Below are positions 38,943 through 47,888 of a DNA stretch of 64,000 bases, piece after piece (positions within the stretch are counted from its first letter, which is position 1; every line of letters begins with the position of its first letter). The notes beneath the pieces are model-generated. The model was not told where the DNA came from. It saw only the letters and a list, made by a program, of their open reading frames with translations, and did no database searches. The stretch lies in assembly GCA_019235715.1 (NCBI GenBank), contig JAFAKE010000051.1, positions 24,052 through 88,051 of the forward strand. Direction: 5' to 3'. The DNA is from Vulcanimicrobiota bacterium. Lineage in GTDB: Bacteria; Vulcanimicrobiota; Vulcanimicrobiia; Eremiobacterales; Eremiobacteraceae. A program made the position numbers and the translations under genes.

Positions 38943-40106
38943 ATGAGACGCACGAATTTCTTCATTATCTATATGGCTTGGGTGCTCGCTGCTGCCACCA
39001 TCGCCGTGGGCGCGGGTTGTGCCGGCGGCGGCACGACCGGCGGCGGCGGCGGAAATCCCACGCCCGCTCCGATTCCCGCCGCCGACTATTACGTCAATGG
39101 CGGGATGAACGTCAACGAGATCTTCGGCTTTTCGACCGCGCCGGTCGGCGTGACCGGCACGCCCGCGCCGCTGAACAATTCGCCGTACAGTACGGTGGGC
39201 GCCAATGGTTCGGCCGGCGCGCCCTTCGGCATCACGCTGGCCAAAGGCGGCTCGGTCCTGTTCGCGGTCAACAATCCGCAGGGCAGCGTCAGCGCGTTCA
39301 CGGTCAACGGTGACGCGTCGTTGACACTCGTGTCATCCACGAACACGCAAGGCGCAGCTCCGTCTGGGGTTTGCGCGGCGCCAAACGGCACCGTCGCGGC
39401 CGTCGCGGACACCGGCTCCAACCAATTGGAGACGTTCACGATCGCCGCCAACGGTACGCTCGCGCAAGCCCATGTCACCGCCCCGTCGCAGAACGGTCTT
39501 GATGCGCCGCTCGATTGCGCGTTTTCGCCCGACAGCGCGCACGTCTACGTCACGGACAGCGCAGGCGCCAGCGGTATCTCTGCGTTCAGCGTCGATGGCG
39601 CCGGCAACATCACAACCATCGCTACGTACTCGGTTGACAGCGGCATGCCGGCGCAGGGCATCGCGATCTCATCGGCTGCGACGCCGCTGGTCTTCGCGAC
39701 GACGCAAGCCGGCAACGGAATGGGCGTCTACGCGATATCCAGCGGCGGCGTGCTCTCACCGCAGGCATTTCAGCCCACTGCGATCGCGCCGATCGGCGTC
39801 GCCGTCGCGCCGAACGCGCAGTCGGTCTACGTCGCGGCCGCGGGTGCAAAAGCGGTTGACGGCTTCCACATCAACGGGTTCTCCTTGTCGGAGCTTTCGG
39901 GCGCGCCCTATACGACGCAAGCGACGCAAAGCGCGTATCCAAGCATCTCCTCGGCCGGCAGCTTGCTTGTGGTGATGAGTCCGCCCGACAAGGCGGTGAC
40001 GTTCTTCGCCGTCAACGCTGACGGCACGCTAGGCTATGCGTCGACGAACCTGTACGGGATACCGGGACTTTCGGGCACAACGGCCGACGCGGTCGTCGTG
40101 CGCTGA
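38943..40106 (+). CDS. Lipoprotein of the 6-phosphogluconolactonase-like beta-propeller type
   Basis: Lipobox AVGAGCAGGG; blades such as FAVNNPQGSVSAFTVNGDASLTLV, PSGVCAAPNGTVAAVADTGSNQLETFTIAANGTL, DCAFSPDSAHVYVTDSA. Confidence 0.82.
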   Translation: MRRTNFFIIYMAWVLAAATIAVGAGCAGGGTTGGGGGNPTPAPIPAADYYVNGGMNVNEIFGFSTAPVGVTGTPAPLNNSPYSTVGANGSAGAPFGITLAKGGSVLFAVNNPQGSVSAFTVNGDASLTLVSSTNTQGAAPSGVCAAPNGTVAAVADTGSNQLETFTIAANGTLAQAHVTAPSQNGLDAPLDCAFSPDSAHVYVTDSAGASGISAFSVDGAGNITTIATYSVDSGMPAQGIAISSAATPLVFATTQAGNGMGVYAISSGGVLSPQAFQPTAIAPIGVAVAPNAQSVYVAAAGAKAVDGFHINGFSLSELSGAPYTTQATQSAYPSISSAGSLLVVMSPPDKAVTFFAVNADGTLGYASTNLYGIPGLSGTTADAVVVR

Positions 40107-40143
40107 GCGCCGCAACGCGCGCGAACGCACGCATCGTACCTAG

Positions 40144-40171
40144 TTATCCACAGCGCGCGCGTTTATGCACA
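40144..40171 (+). promoter_or_regulatory. Tandem perfect DnaA boxes (TTATCCACA, TTATGCACA)
   Basis: TTATCCACA 40144-40152 and TTATGCACA 40163-40171, same orientation, 10 bp between; both match TTATNCACA. Confidence 0.6.
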
Positions 40172-40254
40172 TCCCGACGCTAGGCCAACGGCCCGCGCGA
40201 GCGCCTACACCAAAGGCTAAATGCGCGGGCATGTCACGCGCCGCACGCTTCATT

Positions 40255-40282
40255 CCGGGACTTTAGAGTCCCGGATTTTTTT
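40255..40282 (+). terminator. Intrinsic terminator in the glnA leader
   Basis: CCGGGACT-TTAG-AGTCCCGG perfect 8-bp stem, then A + 7 T (40276-40282). Confidence 0.85.
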
Positions 40283-40304
40283 CGAATGGGATGGGAGGGC
40301 TACA

Positions 40305-41753
40305 GTGCCGCCACGCAATCCGAGCAAGAGCGCGCTCGACCTCATCAAGAAGCACGGCGCGAAGATCGTCGACTTCAAATTCATCGATGTACCCGGCATG
40401 TGGCAACACACATCTGTGCCAGCCGATGAAGTCGACGAAGGCACGTTCCAATACGGCATCGGCTTCGACGGCTCGAGCATTCGCGGGTTCCAAGAGATCC
40501 AGGAAAGCGACATGGTGCTCTTGCCCGATCCCGACAGCGTGCGGCTCGACTCGTTTTGTTCGATCCCGACCGTTTCGTTCATCTGCGATGTCTTCGACCC
40601 GCGCAAGCAGGCGCTGTACGACCGCGATCCGCGCAACATCGCAAAACGCGCGCAAGACTACATGCGCAGGAGCGGCATCGGCGACACCGCCTATTTCGGA
40701 CCGGAGCTCGAATTCTACATCTTCGATCACATCAGTTACGAGAATCTGCCGTTCACGAGCGGTTTCTCGATCGATTCTGAAGAGGCGCACTGGAATTCGG
40801 GGTCCGATGATGGCCCGAATCTCGGCTACACCTTGCGGCCGAAGGAAGGCTACTTCCCCGTTCAGCCCTCCGATAAGCACATGGACATCCGCTCGGAGAT
40901 GGTGCTTGCGCTCAAGGCGTGGGGCGTGCCCGTCGAGATGCATCACCACGAAGTTGCGACCGGCGGCCAGACCGAGATCGACATGCGCTACGCCACGCTG
41001 CTGCAGATGTGCGACAACGTCATGATCTACAAATACGTGACGCGCAACGTCGCGCGCCGTCACGGCAAAACGGTCACGTTCATGCCTAAGCCGCTGTTCG
41101 GCGACAACGGTTCGGGCATGCACGTGCACCAAAGCATATGGAAGGCGGGCAAGAACCTCTTCTACGATGAGAAGGGTTACGCGGAACTTTCGAAGCTCGG
41201 CCATTACTACATCGGCGGCCTCTTGACGCACATCGACGCACTGCTCGCCTTCTGCGCGCCGACGACCAATTCGTACAAGCGCCTCGTGCCGCACTACGAA
41301 GCGCCGGTCAACGTCGCGTTCTCGATGGGCAATCGCTCGGCCGCGGTGCGCATCCCGATCTTCTTCAAAGGCCCGCGCTTTTCGAAAGCCAAGCGCATCG
41401 AGTTCCGCCCGCCCGACCCGGCAGCGAATCCGTATCTCGCGTTTTCTGCGATGCTCATGGCGGGGCTGGACGGCATCAAGCGCAAGCTTGACCCGACGAA
41501 AGCCGGCTTTGGACCGCTCGACAAGAACATCTACGAACTTCCCAAGGCTGAAGCGCGGCGCATCAAATCGGTTCCCGGCAGTTTGGATGCGACGCTGGCG
41601 GCACTGGAGCGCGACCACGCGTTTCTCACCGAAGGCGACGTGTTCTCCGAGGACCTGATCGAGACGTGGATCGACTACAAGCGTACGAAAGAGCTGCAAG
41701 AGGTGCGCATCCGGCCGACGCCATACGAGTTCTATCTCTATTACGATCTGTGA
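40305..41753 (+). CDS. glnA: Glutamine synthetase type I (GSI-beta-like)
   Basis: GTG at 40305 with upstream GGGAGGG. GIGFDGSSIRGFQEIQESDMVLLPD; KTVTFMPKPLFGDNGSGMHVHQSIWK; KNIYELP (adenylylation-type motif); LTEGDVFSEDLIETWIDYKR...RPTPYEFYLYYDL. Confidence 0.97.
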   Translation: MPPRNPSKSALDLIKKHGAKIVDFKFIDVPGMWQHTSVPADEVDEGTFQYGIGFDGSSIRGFQEIQESDMVLLPDPDSVRLDSFCSIPTVSFICDVFDPRKQALYDRDPRNIAKRAQDYMRRSGIGDTAYFGPELEFYIFDHISYENLPFTSGFSIDSEEAHWNSGSDDGPNLGYTLRPKEGYFPVQPSDKHMDIRSEMVLALKAWGVPVEMHHHEVATGGQTEIDMRYATLLQMCDNVMIYKYVTRNVARRHGKTVTFMPKPLFGDNGSGMHVHQSIWKAGKNLFYDEKGYAELSKLGHYYIGGLLTHIDALLAFCAPTTNSYKRLVPHYEAPVNVAFSMGNRSAAVRIPIFFKGPRFSKAKRIEFRPPDPAANPYLAFSAMLMAGLDGIKRKLDPTKAGFGPLDKNIYELPKAEARRIKSVPGSLDATLAALERDHAFLTEGDVFSEDLIETWIDYKRTKELQEVRIRPTPYEFYLYYDL

Positions 41754-41771
41754 GGCAGCGAGCGTAACGAC

Positions 41772-42236
41772 ATGAAACCGCCGGCGGCGGCAGTCACGTT
41801 ACGGCGCGCGACGGCAGCCGATCGCGACGCGGTCGTCGCGATCATCTTCGGCACGCTGCGCTCGTTCGGCATCGAGCCCGAGCCATTGCGGTTGGACGCC
41901 GAAGCGATGCATTTCGGCGAGGCCGACGCCAGGGTCGCCGACTTCGTCGCCGAAATCGAGGGCGCGATCGTTGGATCCGTCGCGCTGCGCGATCGCGGCG
42001 ACGGCAGCGGGCGCATTTCCAAGTTTTTCGTGGACGAACGCGTGCGCGGCCAAGGCGTCGGCAAGGCGCTGTTGACGCTGGCAGTCGATGAAGCGCGCGC
42101 CCGCAATCTACGCGAGGTCGACCTCGAGACGCGAACGGTGTTCGAGGCCGCCGTGCACATCTACGAGTCCAGCGGGTGGAAACGCGGGCCCGAGCCCGAG
42201 AACGCCTGCGACCGGACATACATCCTCACGCTCTAG
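41772..42236 (+). CDS. GNAT family N-acetyltransferase
   Basis: ISKFFVDERVRGQGVGKALLTLAVDEARARNLREVDLETRTVFEAAVHIYESSGWKR. Confidence 0.92.
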   Translation: MKPPAAAVTLRRATAADRDAVVAIIFGTLRSFGIEPEPLRLDAEAMHFGEADARVADFVAEIEGAIVGSVALRDRGDGSGRISKFFVDERVRGQGVGKALLTLAVDEARARNLREVDLETRTVFEAAVHIYESSGWKRGPEPENACDRTYILTL

Positions 42237-42285
42237 GACAGCACGCATAAGGAAGTCGAACGTGGTGGCACGAGGTCATCGTGCG

Positions 42286-44034
42286 ATGAAGCTACGGCGA
42301 TTTGCGTTTCTCGCATTTGTCATTGCCGCGTTACCGCTTGCGGCCCGCGCCGATCTTGACAGGCGGATGGGACCGCCGGATGGCATCGCGGCGACTGCTA
42401 CGACGCTTGCCGCGGTCATGGCGCTCAACGCGCGCGCTGAGGGCAAACAGCTCGACACGTTCTCCAGCCGCATTGAAACGTGGTCGCACAACTCATATGG
42501 GCGTGATTCGACTTCGACGACGATGTGGTCGGGCAGCGACTACAAGACGATCGACCATTTCGGACCGTTTCAAGAACTCGAAGGCCGCGTCGCCGGCGTG
42601 CGCTGGCGGCAAAATATCAACGGCATCGTCGTCATTATGGGTGGCGTGCATCAAGAGGACGACATTGCGGAGCAAGCGATGAAGTTGGCGCGCTCGGGTT
42701 CGCCGCCCGCGTCCGTCACGTTGCTCGGTGAGGTCGCGAGTCCGGTCGCCGCCTACGTGATACAAATAACCACAGGTCCGGACACCGCGACATGGATGTT
42801 CATCGACAAGTCGAGTGGGCGGGATGTACGCGAGGAATCCGTGTGGGATGCCGTTCGCACGACGACCACCTATAGCGACTTCGAGAATTTCAACGGGGCC
42901 ATCGTCGCGCAGACCGTCCGCTCGACGAACGGACAGCCGGGTGAGAGCGTCGATCGGCTGACGTCGCTGCGGCTCAATGTTCCGATCAGCGCGCGCGACC
43001 TCAACCTGCCGGCGTCGCGTCGCGATCTCGTCCAGTTTCCTGCGGATGCGACGAGCGTCAAGCTGCCTGTCTCAATGCCGCTGAGCTCAGACACCCGCAT
43101 CTTGAGCGATCGCTACGGCGAAACCATCGCCGGAACGGGCAAGAGCCACATCATCGTACGCGTCACGATCAATGGTCGAGGATTGGACCTCGCATTGGAC
43201 TCAGGCGCGAGCGGCATCATCATCGATCGCGAAGTCGTGGCACAGCTCGGTTTGACCGGCTGGGGCGCGACCGAAGAAGATACCAACGGCATCAGCCACG
43301 CCGCGGTCGTCGACGTCCCTGAATTGCATGTCGGTGACCTCGTCATGAAGCACGTCGCAGTCTATCCGACGTCGTTCAAGATGCGCACCAAGGAAACCGA
43401 AGAAGTCGTCGGCCTGCTGGGCTTCGACTTCATCGCCAGCGTCGGGCTCAAGGTCGACTACGACAAAGGCGAGGTGACCGCGTATCCGAGCGGCACCATG
43501 CCGATGCCGTCGACCGCGATCACCATCCCGCTGATGCTCGACGACCTCGTGCCGGACGTAAGCGTCTCCGTCGGTGACGCAGCGAGCGACCACTTCATCG
43601 TCGACACCGGTTCCGGCGCCGACGTCCTTCCGGTCCGCCGCGGCGGGCAGTACGTGCCCATCGTAACAGGCGGCGTCACGGTATTCCCTCGATTCGCCGC
43701 TGCGCATCCCGCAGAGATGCGCGATGAGGGCCTCGGACACGAAGTGCAGATCATCATCCCACAATTGTATTTCGGCGTGGTTGGCGGCGTCGCCGAAGGG
43801 TATCCTGTGCAGCTCAAGCAGGTCGTCTTCGGCGTGGCGTTCGACAATTTCATCGCGACCGTCATCGATCCGACCTCGCATTCGGGTGGCGAGGATCTCG
43901 ACGGGCTTATCGGCTACGGACTGCTCCACTACTTCAACCTCTATTTCGACTATCCCAATTCGCGCATCGTCCTGCAGCCGAATGAAGAGTTCCGAAACGC
44001 GAAGCATACCACGGAGACGCAGGCGACGCATTGA
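42286..44034 (+). CDS. Secreted aspartyl-protease-like protein with two D-S/T-G motifs
   Basis: Signal peptide MKLRRFAFLAFVIAALPLAARA; first motif LDLALDSGASGIIIDREVVAQLG, second DHFIVDTGSGADVLPV. Confidence 0.78.
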   Translation: MKLRRFAFLAFVIAALPLAARADLDRRMGPPDGIAATATTLAAVMALNARAEGKQLDTFSSRIETWSHNSYGRDSTSTTMWSGSDYKTIDHFGPFQELEGRVAGVRWRQNINGIVVIMGGVHQEDDIAEQAMKLARSGSPPASVTLLGEVASPVAAYVIQITTGPDTATWMFIDKSSGRDVREESVWDAVRTTTTYSDFENFNGAIVAQTVRSTNGQPGESVDRLTSLRLNVPISARDLNLPASRRDLVQFPADATSVKLPVSMPLSSDTRILSDRYGETIAGTGKSHIIVRVTINGRGLDLALDSGASGIIIDREVVAQLGLTGWGATEEDTNGISHAAVVDVPELHVGDLVMKHVAVYPTSFKMRTKETEEVVGLLGFDFIASVGLKVDYDKGEVTAYPSGTMPMPSTAITIPLMLDDLVPDVSVSVGDAASDHFIVDTGSGADVLPVRRGGQYVPIVTGGVTVFPRFAAAHPAEMRDEGLGHEVQIIIPQLYFGVVGGVAEGYPVQLKQVVFGVAFDNFIATVIDPTSHSGGEDLDGLIGYGLLHYFNLYFDYPNSRIVLQPNEEFRNAKHTTETQATH

Positions 44035-44072
44035 ACAGGGCCTCGCGCGGGCCGCGTTCAAGCTGAGGTTCT

Positions 44073-44177
44073 ATGGAAAAGCCGCCGAAATTATGGCGAC
44101 TGCTCGTGCTGCTCGCCCTCGCGATCTTCGCGATCTGGTGGCTGCACCGCTATGCCGTTCTCAACGGTGCCCATTGA
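44073..44177 (+). CDS. 34-aa single-TM miniprotein
   Basis: MEKPPKLWRLLVLLALAIFAIWWLHRYAVLNGAH*; GCTGAGG SD-like sequence; TGA overlaps the next gene's TTG start (TTGA). Confidence 0.55.
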   Translation: MEKPPKLWRLLVLLALAIFAIWWLHRYAVLNGAH

Positions 44178-45508
44178 ACCTCGACATCTTCAAGAGCTAC
44201 GACATCCGGGGCATCTATCCGAGCGAACTGAACGAAGATGTGGCGCGGCGCATCGGTCGCGCGTTCGCGGACTATCTCCGTGTGCCCGCCGTCGCTATCG
44301 GGCGAGACATGCGCCTCTCATCCGAGCCGCTGTTCCGCGCGCTCGCGGACGGCATCACGATGCAAGGCACCGATGTCGTCGACCTTGGACTGACGACGAC
44401 GGACGAACTGTATTTCGCAGTCGGCCATTTCAAGTATCAAGGCGGCATCATGATCACCGCCTCGCATAATCCCAAGCAGTACAACGGTTTCAAGCTGTGC
44501 CGCGCCGACGCCGTGCCGCTGGCGAGCGACACGGGTGTCTTCGCCATCCGCGATCTCGTCCAAGCCGACCGCTTCGTGCCGTCAGCAACGCGCGGTCAGA
44601 TCACCGCCAAAGATCCGTTGCCTGCTTTTGCCGAGCACTGTCTGTCGTTCGTCGACGTCAATTCGATCAAACCGCTAAAGATCGCGATCGATGCGGGCAA
44701 CGGCATGGCGGGCCTGGTCGTGCCTGCCATCTTCAAACATCTGCCCGTGACGCTGATCCCGCTGTACTTCGAGCTGGACGGAACGTTTCCCAATCATCCC
44801 GCAAGCCCGATCGAGCCCGAGAACATGGCCGACTTGCAGGCCGCGGTAGTAAAGCACGGCGCCGATCTCGGCGCCGCCTTTGACGGCGATGCCGATCGCG
44901 TGTTCATCACCGACGAGCACGGGGCGCTTGTGGGCGGCGACATGGTGACGGCGCTGGTCGCGCGCAATCTGTTGCGCGGCAAACCCGGCGCCACCATCCT
45001 CTACAACCTCATCTGCTCGCGGTCCGTCCCCGAGATCATCGAACGAAGCGGCGGCGTGCCGGTGCGCACGCGCGTAGGCCATTCATACATCAAGGCGATC
45101 ATGCGCGAGCGCAACGCGATCTTCGGCGGCGAGCACTCGGGGCATTTCTATTTTCGCGACAACTACTACGCCGACTCAGGGCTCATCGCACTGCTCGTCG
45201 TGCTCGAGGTGATCTCGCGCGAGAATAAACCGGTGAGCCAGCTGCTGCGCCCGCTGGACACGCGCGTGCGCAGCGGTGAGATCAACAGCCACGTCGCCGA
45301 TGCGCCCGCCAAACTTGCCGCGCTCGAGCAACGGTACGGCGACGCACAGCTCGACCATCTCGATGGGCTGACGATCCAATATCCGACGTGGTGGGCCAAT
45401 GTGCGGCCCTCGAACACCGAACCGCTGCTGCGCCTGAACGTCGAGGCCGACGATCCCGCGACCCTTGCCGCAAAGCGCGACGCGCTGCTCGCCATCATCC
45501 GCACGTAA
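44174..45508 (+). CDS. Phosphomannomutase/phosphoglucomutase
   Basis: LDIFKSYDIRGIYPSELNEDVARRIGRAF; GIMITASHNPKQYNGFKL; GAAFDGDADRVFITDEHG; GGEHSGHFYFRDNYYADSG. TTG start at 44174, not the long upstream ORF start. Confidence 0.93.
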   Translation: MNLDIFKSYDIRGIYPSELNEDVARRIGRAFADYLRVPAVAIGRDMRLSSEPLFRALADGITMQGTDVVDLGLTTTDELYFAVGHFKYQGGIMITASHNPKQYNGFKLCRADAVPLASDTGVFAIRDLVQADRFVPSATRGQITAKDPLPAFAEHCLSFVDVNSIKPLKIAIDAGNGMAGLVVPAIFKHLPVTLIPLYFELDGTFPNHPASPIEPENMADLQAAVVKHGADLGAAFDGDADRVFITDEHGALVGGDMVTALVARNLLRGKPGATILYNLICSRSVPEIIERSGGVPVRTRVGHSYIKAIMRERNAIFGGEHSGHFYFRDNYYADSGLIALLVVLEVISRENKPVSQLLRPLDTRVRSGEINSHVADAPAKLAALEQRYGDAQLDHLDGLTIQYPTWWANVRPSNTEPLLRLNVEADDPATLAAKRDALLAIIRT

Positions 45509-45514
45509 CCCGGG

Positions 45515-46735
45515 ATGAGCCTAGGACGCTATCGCGCGCTGTTCGCGAATCGCGCCGTCGCGCTCTTGGTCGTCGCGCAGTGGTTCGCTCGTCTCGGCGA
45601 CCAATTCGTGGCGATCGGCCTGCTCTGGGCAGCGCTCGATCTCACGCACAGCGCGGCGGCGACCGGCCTTGTGCTCATGGCGTACACCGGCGGCGTGATC
45701 GCCGCTGGGTTCTTCGCCGCGTCGCTGCTCGACCGCTATCCACGCAAACCGCTCATGCTCGCAGACAACGCCGTGCGCGCGCTGTGCATCGGCGCGATCG
45801 CCGTGCTCGGCTACGCGCACGCGCTCAACGTCTGGGCGCTCGCCGGACTCGCTGCGCTTGCCGCGATCTCGAGCACGATCACGATCGTGGGCATGCGCGT
45901 CTACATGCCGACGATGGTGCCGGAAGAGCTGATCGTCACCGCCTTCGCAGTCGATTCATCCTTATACCAGCTCGCGGGCATCCTTGGTCCCGCCGTTGCG
46001 GGTATCGTCACCGCGACACTCGGTTGGCATGCGGCCATGGCGATCGCGGCCGTCTGTTTTGCTATGTTCGTCGCGATCGCGTCGTTCATCCAAGCCGGCG
46101 CGATCGACAGCGGCATCCCGCCGGAAGCGCGCGAGCTGTCGATCTCGCAAGAACTGGCGGGCGCGCGTTACATCTACAACAACCCGCTGCTGCGCGGATT
46201 GACGCTGATGATCTCGATGGGCAACTTCTTCTTCGGCATCGCGGTCGTCGCTCTCGCGTTCTTGAGCAAGGATGCGTTCGCGGCCGGTGCGCGCGGCCAG
46301 GGCTACATGCTCGCCGCGATCTCACTCGGATCGCTGTTGTCGAGTATCGCGCTTGGCGCAGGGCGTTGGCCGTATCCGCGCGGCATCTCGCTCATCCTCG
46401 ATTGCGTGATCCTCGGCGTGCTCGTCGCGGCGGTCGGGTTTGCGCCGACGATCACCGCCGCCTACCTCGTGCTGTTCGTCGTAGGCGCTGTGGATGCGGC
46501 GTTCTTCATCTGGATGTCGGAGCTGCGCCAGCGCACGCCGCCGCCGGAGCTGCTCGCACGCACGATCAGCGCCTCGATGATCCTCAACACGGTCGCATTG
46601 CCGTTTTCCAGTGCGATCGCGGGGCTCGCCGTCGGCCTGCTCCATGTCCGGCCGACGTTTGTGCTCGCGGGCGTGCTGACCGCGCTCTATTCGGCGCTGT
46701 TCTTTGGCAACAAGCCGCTGCGCGAGGCGCCGTGA
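45515..46735 (+). CDS. MFS transporter
   Basis: MSLGRYRALFANRAVALLVVAQWFARLGDQFVAIGLLWAALDLTHSAAATGLVLMAYTGGVIAAG...DRYPRKPLMLADN; multi-TM. Confidence 0.9.
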   Translation: MSLGRYRALFANRAVALLVVAQWFARLGDQFVAIGLLWAALDLTHSAAATGLVLMAYTGGVIAAGFFAASLLDRYPRKPLMLADNAVRALCIGAIAVLGYAHALNVWALAGLAALAAISSTITIVGMRVYMPTMVPEELIVTAFAVDSSLYQLAGILGPAVAGIVTATLGWHAAMAIAAVCFAMFVAIASFIQAGAIDSGIPPEARELSISQELAGARYIYNNPLLRGLTLMISMGNFFFGIAVVALAFLSKDAFAAGARGQGYMLAAISLGSLLSSIALGAGRWPYPRGISLILDCVILGVLVAAVGFAPTITAAYLVLFVVGAVDAAFFIWMSELRQRTPPPELLARTISASMILNTVALPFSSAIAGLAVGLLHVRPTFVLAGVLTALYSALFFGNKPLREAP

Positions 46736-46772
46736 GCGCGGAATCGCGCGCGTCAATCGCAAAGCTTGACGC

Positions 46773-47888
46773 ATGAGCGGTCGGACGATCGGTCACGCGT
46801 TGCTCGCGCTCGGCGACGGCACGTCGCATCAGGGCTGCATCCGCATCGAGGACGGCCGCATCGCGGCGCTCGATGACGGTCCGCATCATCTCGACTACGA
46901 GTTGCCGTTCGGCAGCACGGTCACTCCGGGCCTGATCGATCTGCACATCAATGGAGCCGCCGGCCACTGGTTCAATCGCGAGCCGCTCGAGGCGATGCGC
47001 GCCATTGAAACGACGGGAACGCGTTCGGGTCTCACCGCGTATCTGCCGTCGATCATCACCGGTCCCTGGAATGATATGCTGCGCTCGGCGCGCGAGATCT
47101 ATCGTCAGATGGAGATGCCGTCAGGCGGGACGCGAGCGCTGGGCGTGCACTTCGAAGGCCCCTTCCTCAATCCGGAGTACCGCCGCTTTCATCCGGCCGA
47201 GCACCTGCTCGCGCCGACGCCCGCGCGCATCGAAGCGCTTCTCGGAACCTGGACGAGCGGCCGTTGCCGCGTGACGATGGCCCCCGAGATCGACGAAGCG
47301 AAGCCGGCAGCCGCGGAGTTGCGCCGGCGCGGCGTCGTGCTTTCCGCCGGACATACGGCGGCCAATTTTTCGACCGGCCTTGAAGCGATCGAGGACGGCT
47401 ACCGCATCCTCACGCACACGTTCAACGCAATGCCTGGCATGCATCACCGTTCGTCGTCGATCCTCGTCGCGTATCTGCTCGACCCGGCCGCATTCACCGA
47501 AGTGATCGCAGACGGTGTGCACGTCTCGCCGGAGCACGTCGCGCTGCTCTACCGCCTCAAAGGTCTCAACCTCGTGCTTGCGACCGATGCGATGCCGGTG
47601 ACGATTGGTCTGACGGAACAAGGCGGCGTCGTGCGCGATCTAGACGGCGTGATCGCGGGCAGCAAACTGCTCCCCGATGAAGCGGTGCGCAATCTCATGA
47701 ACGCGACCGGGCTGACGCTAGCGGAAGCGGTCGCGTGCGCGACGTGGGCGCCTGCGCGCGCGATCGGTTTGGATGGCGAGCTGGGGATGTTGGGCGAAGG
47801 GTTGCGCGCGGATCTTGCCGTCTGGGACCGGCGCAACCGCATCTCGCACGTCTTCATCGGCGGACAACTCGTATACGCGAACGACTAA
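46773..47888 (+). CDS. nagA: N-acetylglucosamine-6-phosphate deacetylase
   Basis: TPGLIDLHINGAAG, GVHFEGPFLNPEYRRFHPAEHL, SAGHTAANF, THTFNAMPGMHHR, IADGVHVSPEH, LATDAMPVT. Confidence 0.94.
   Translation: MSGRTIGHALLALGDGTSHQGCIRIEDGRIAALDDGPHHLDYELPFGSTVTPGLIDLHINGAAGHWFNREPLEAMRAIETTGTRSGLTAYLPSIITGPWNDMLRSAREIYRQMEMPSGGTRALGVHFEGPFLNPEYRRFHPAEHLLAPTPARIEALLGTWTSGRCRVTMAPEIDEAKPAAAELRRRGVVLSAGHTAANFSTGLEAIEDGYRILTHTFNAMPGMHHRSSSILVAYLLDPAAFTEVIADGVHVSPEHVALLYRLKGLNLVLATDAMPVTIGLTEQGGVVRDLDGVIAGSKLLPDEAVRNLMNATGLTLAEAVACATWAPARAIGLDGELGMLGEGLRADLAVWDRRNRISHVFIGGQLVYAND

Noticed and set aside
40221-40304. N-terminal extension of glnA from ATG 40221
   Set aside because: It would place the terminator hairpin inside the coding region, and the extension (MRGHVTRRTLHSGTLESRIFFEWDGRAT) has no glutamine synthetase homology; GTG 40305 has a good SD.
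40107-40304. Chromosomal origin (oriC)
   Set aside because: Only two DnaA boxes, no AT-rich unwinding region, and no dnaA, dnaN or related genes in the window.
40263-41699. 478-aa minus-strand ORF opposite glnA
   Set aside because: Antisense artefact with no domain signature.
43724-45508. 594-aa ORF start for the phosphomutase
   Set aside because: The upstream portion is antisense/alternate-frame sequence within the protease gene; homology begins at LNLDIFKSYDIRG (TTG 44174).
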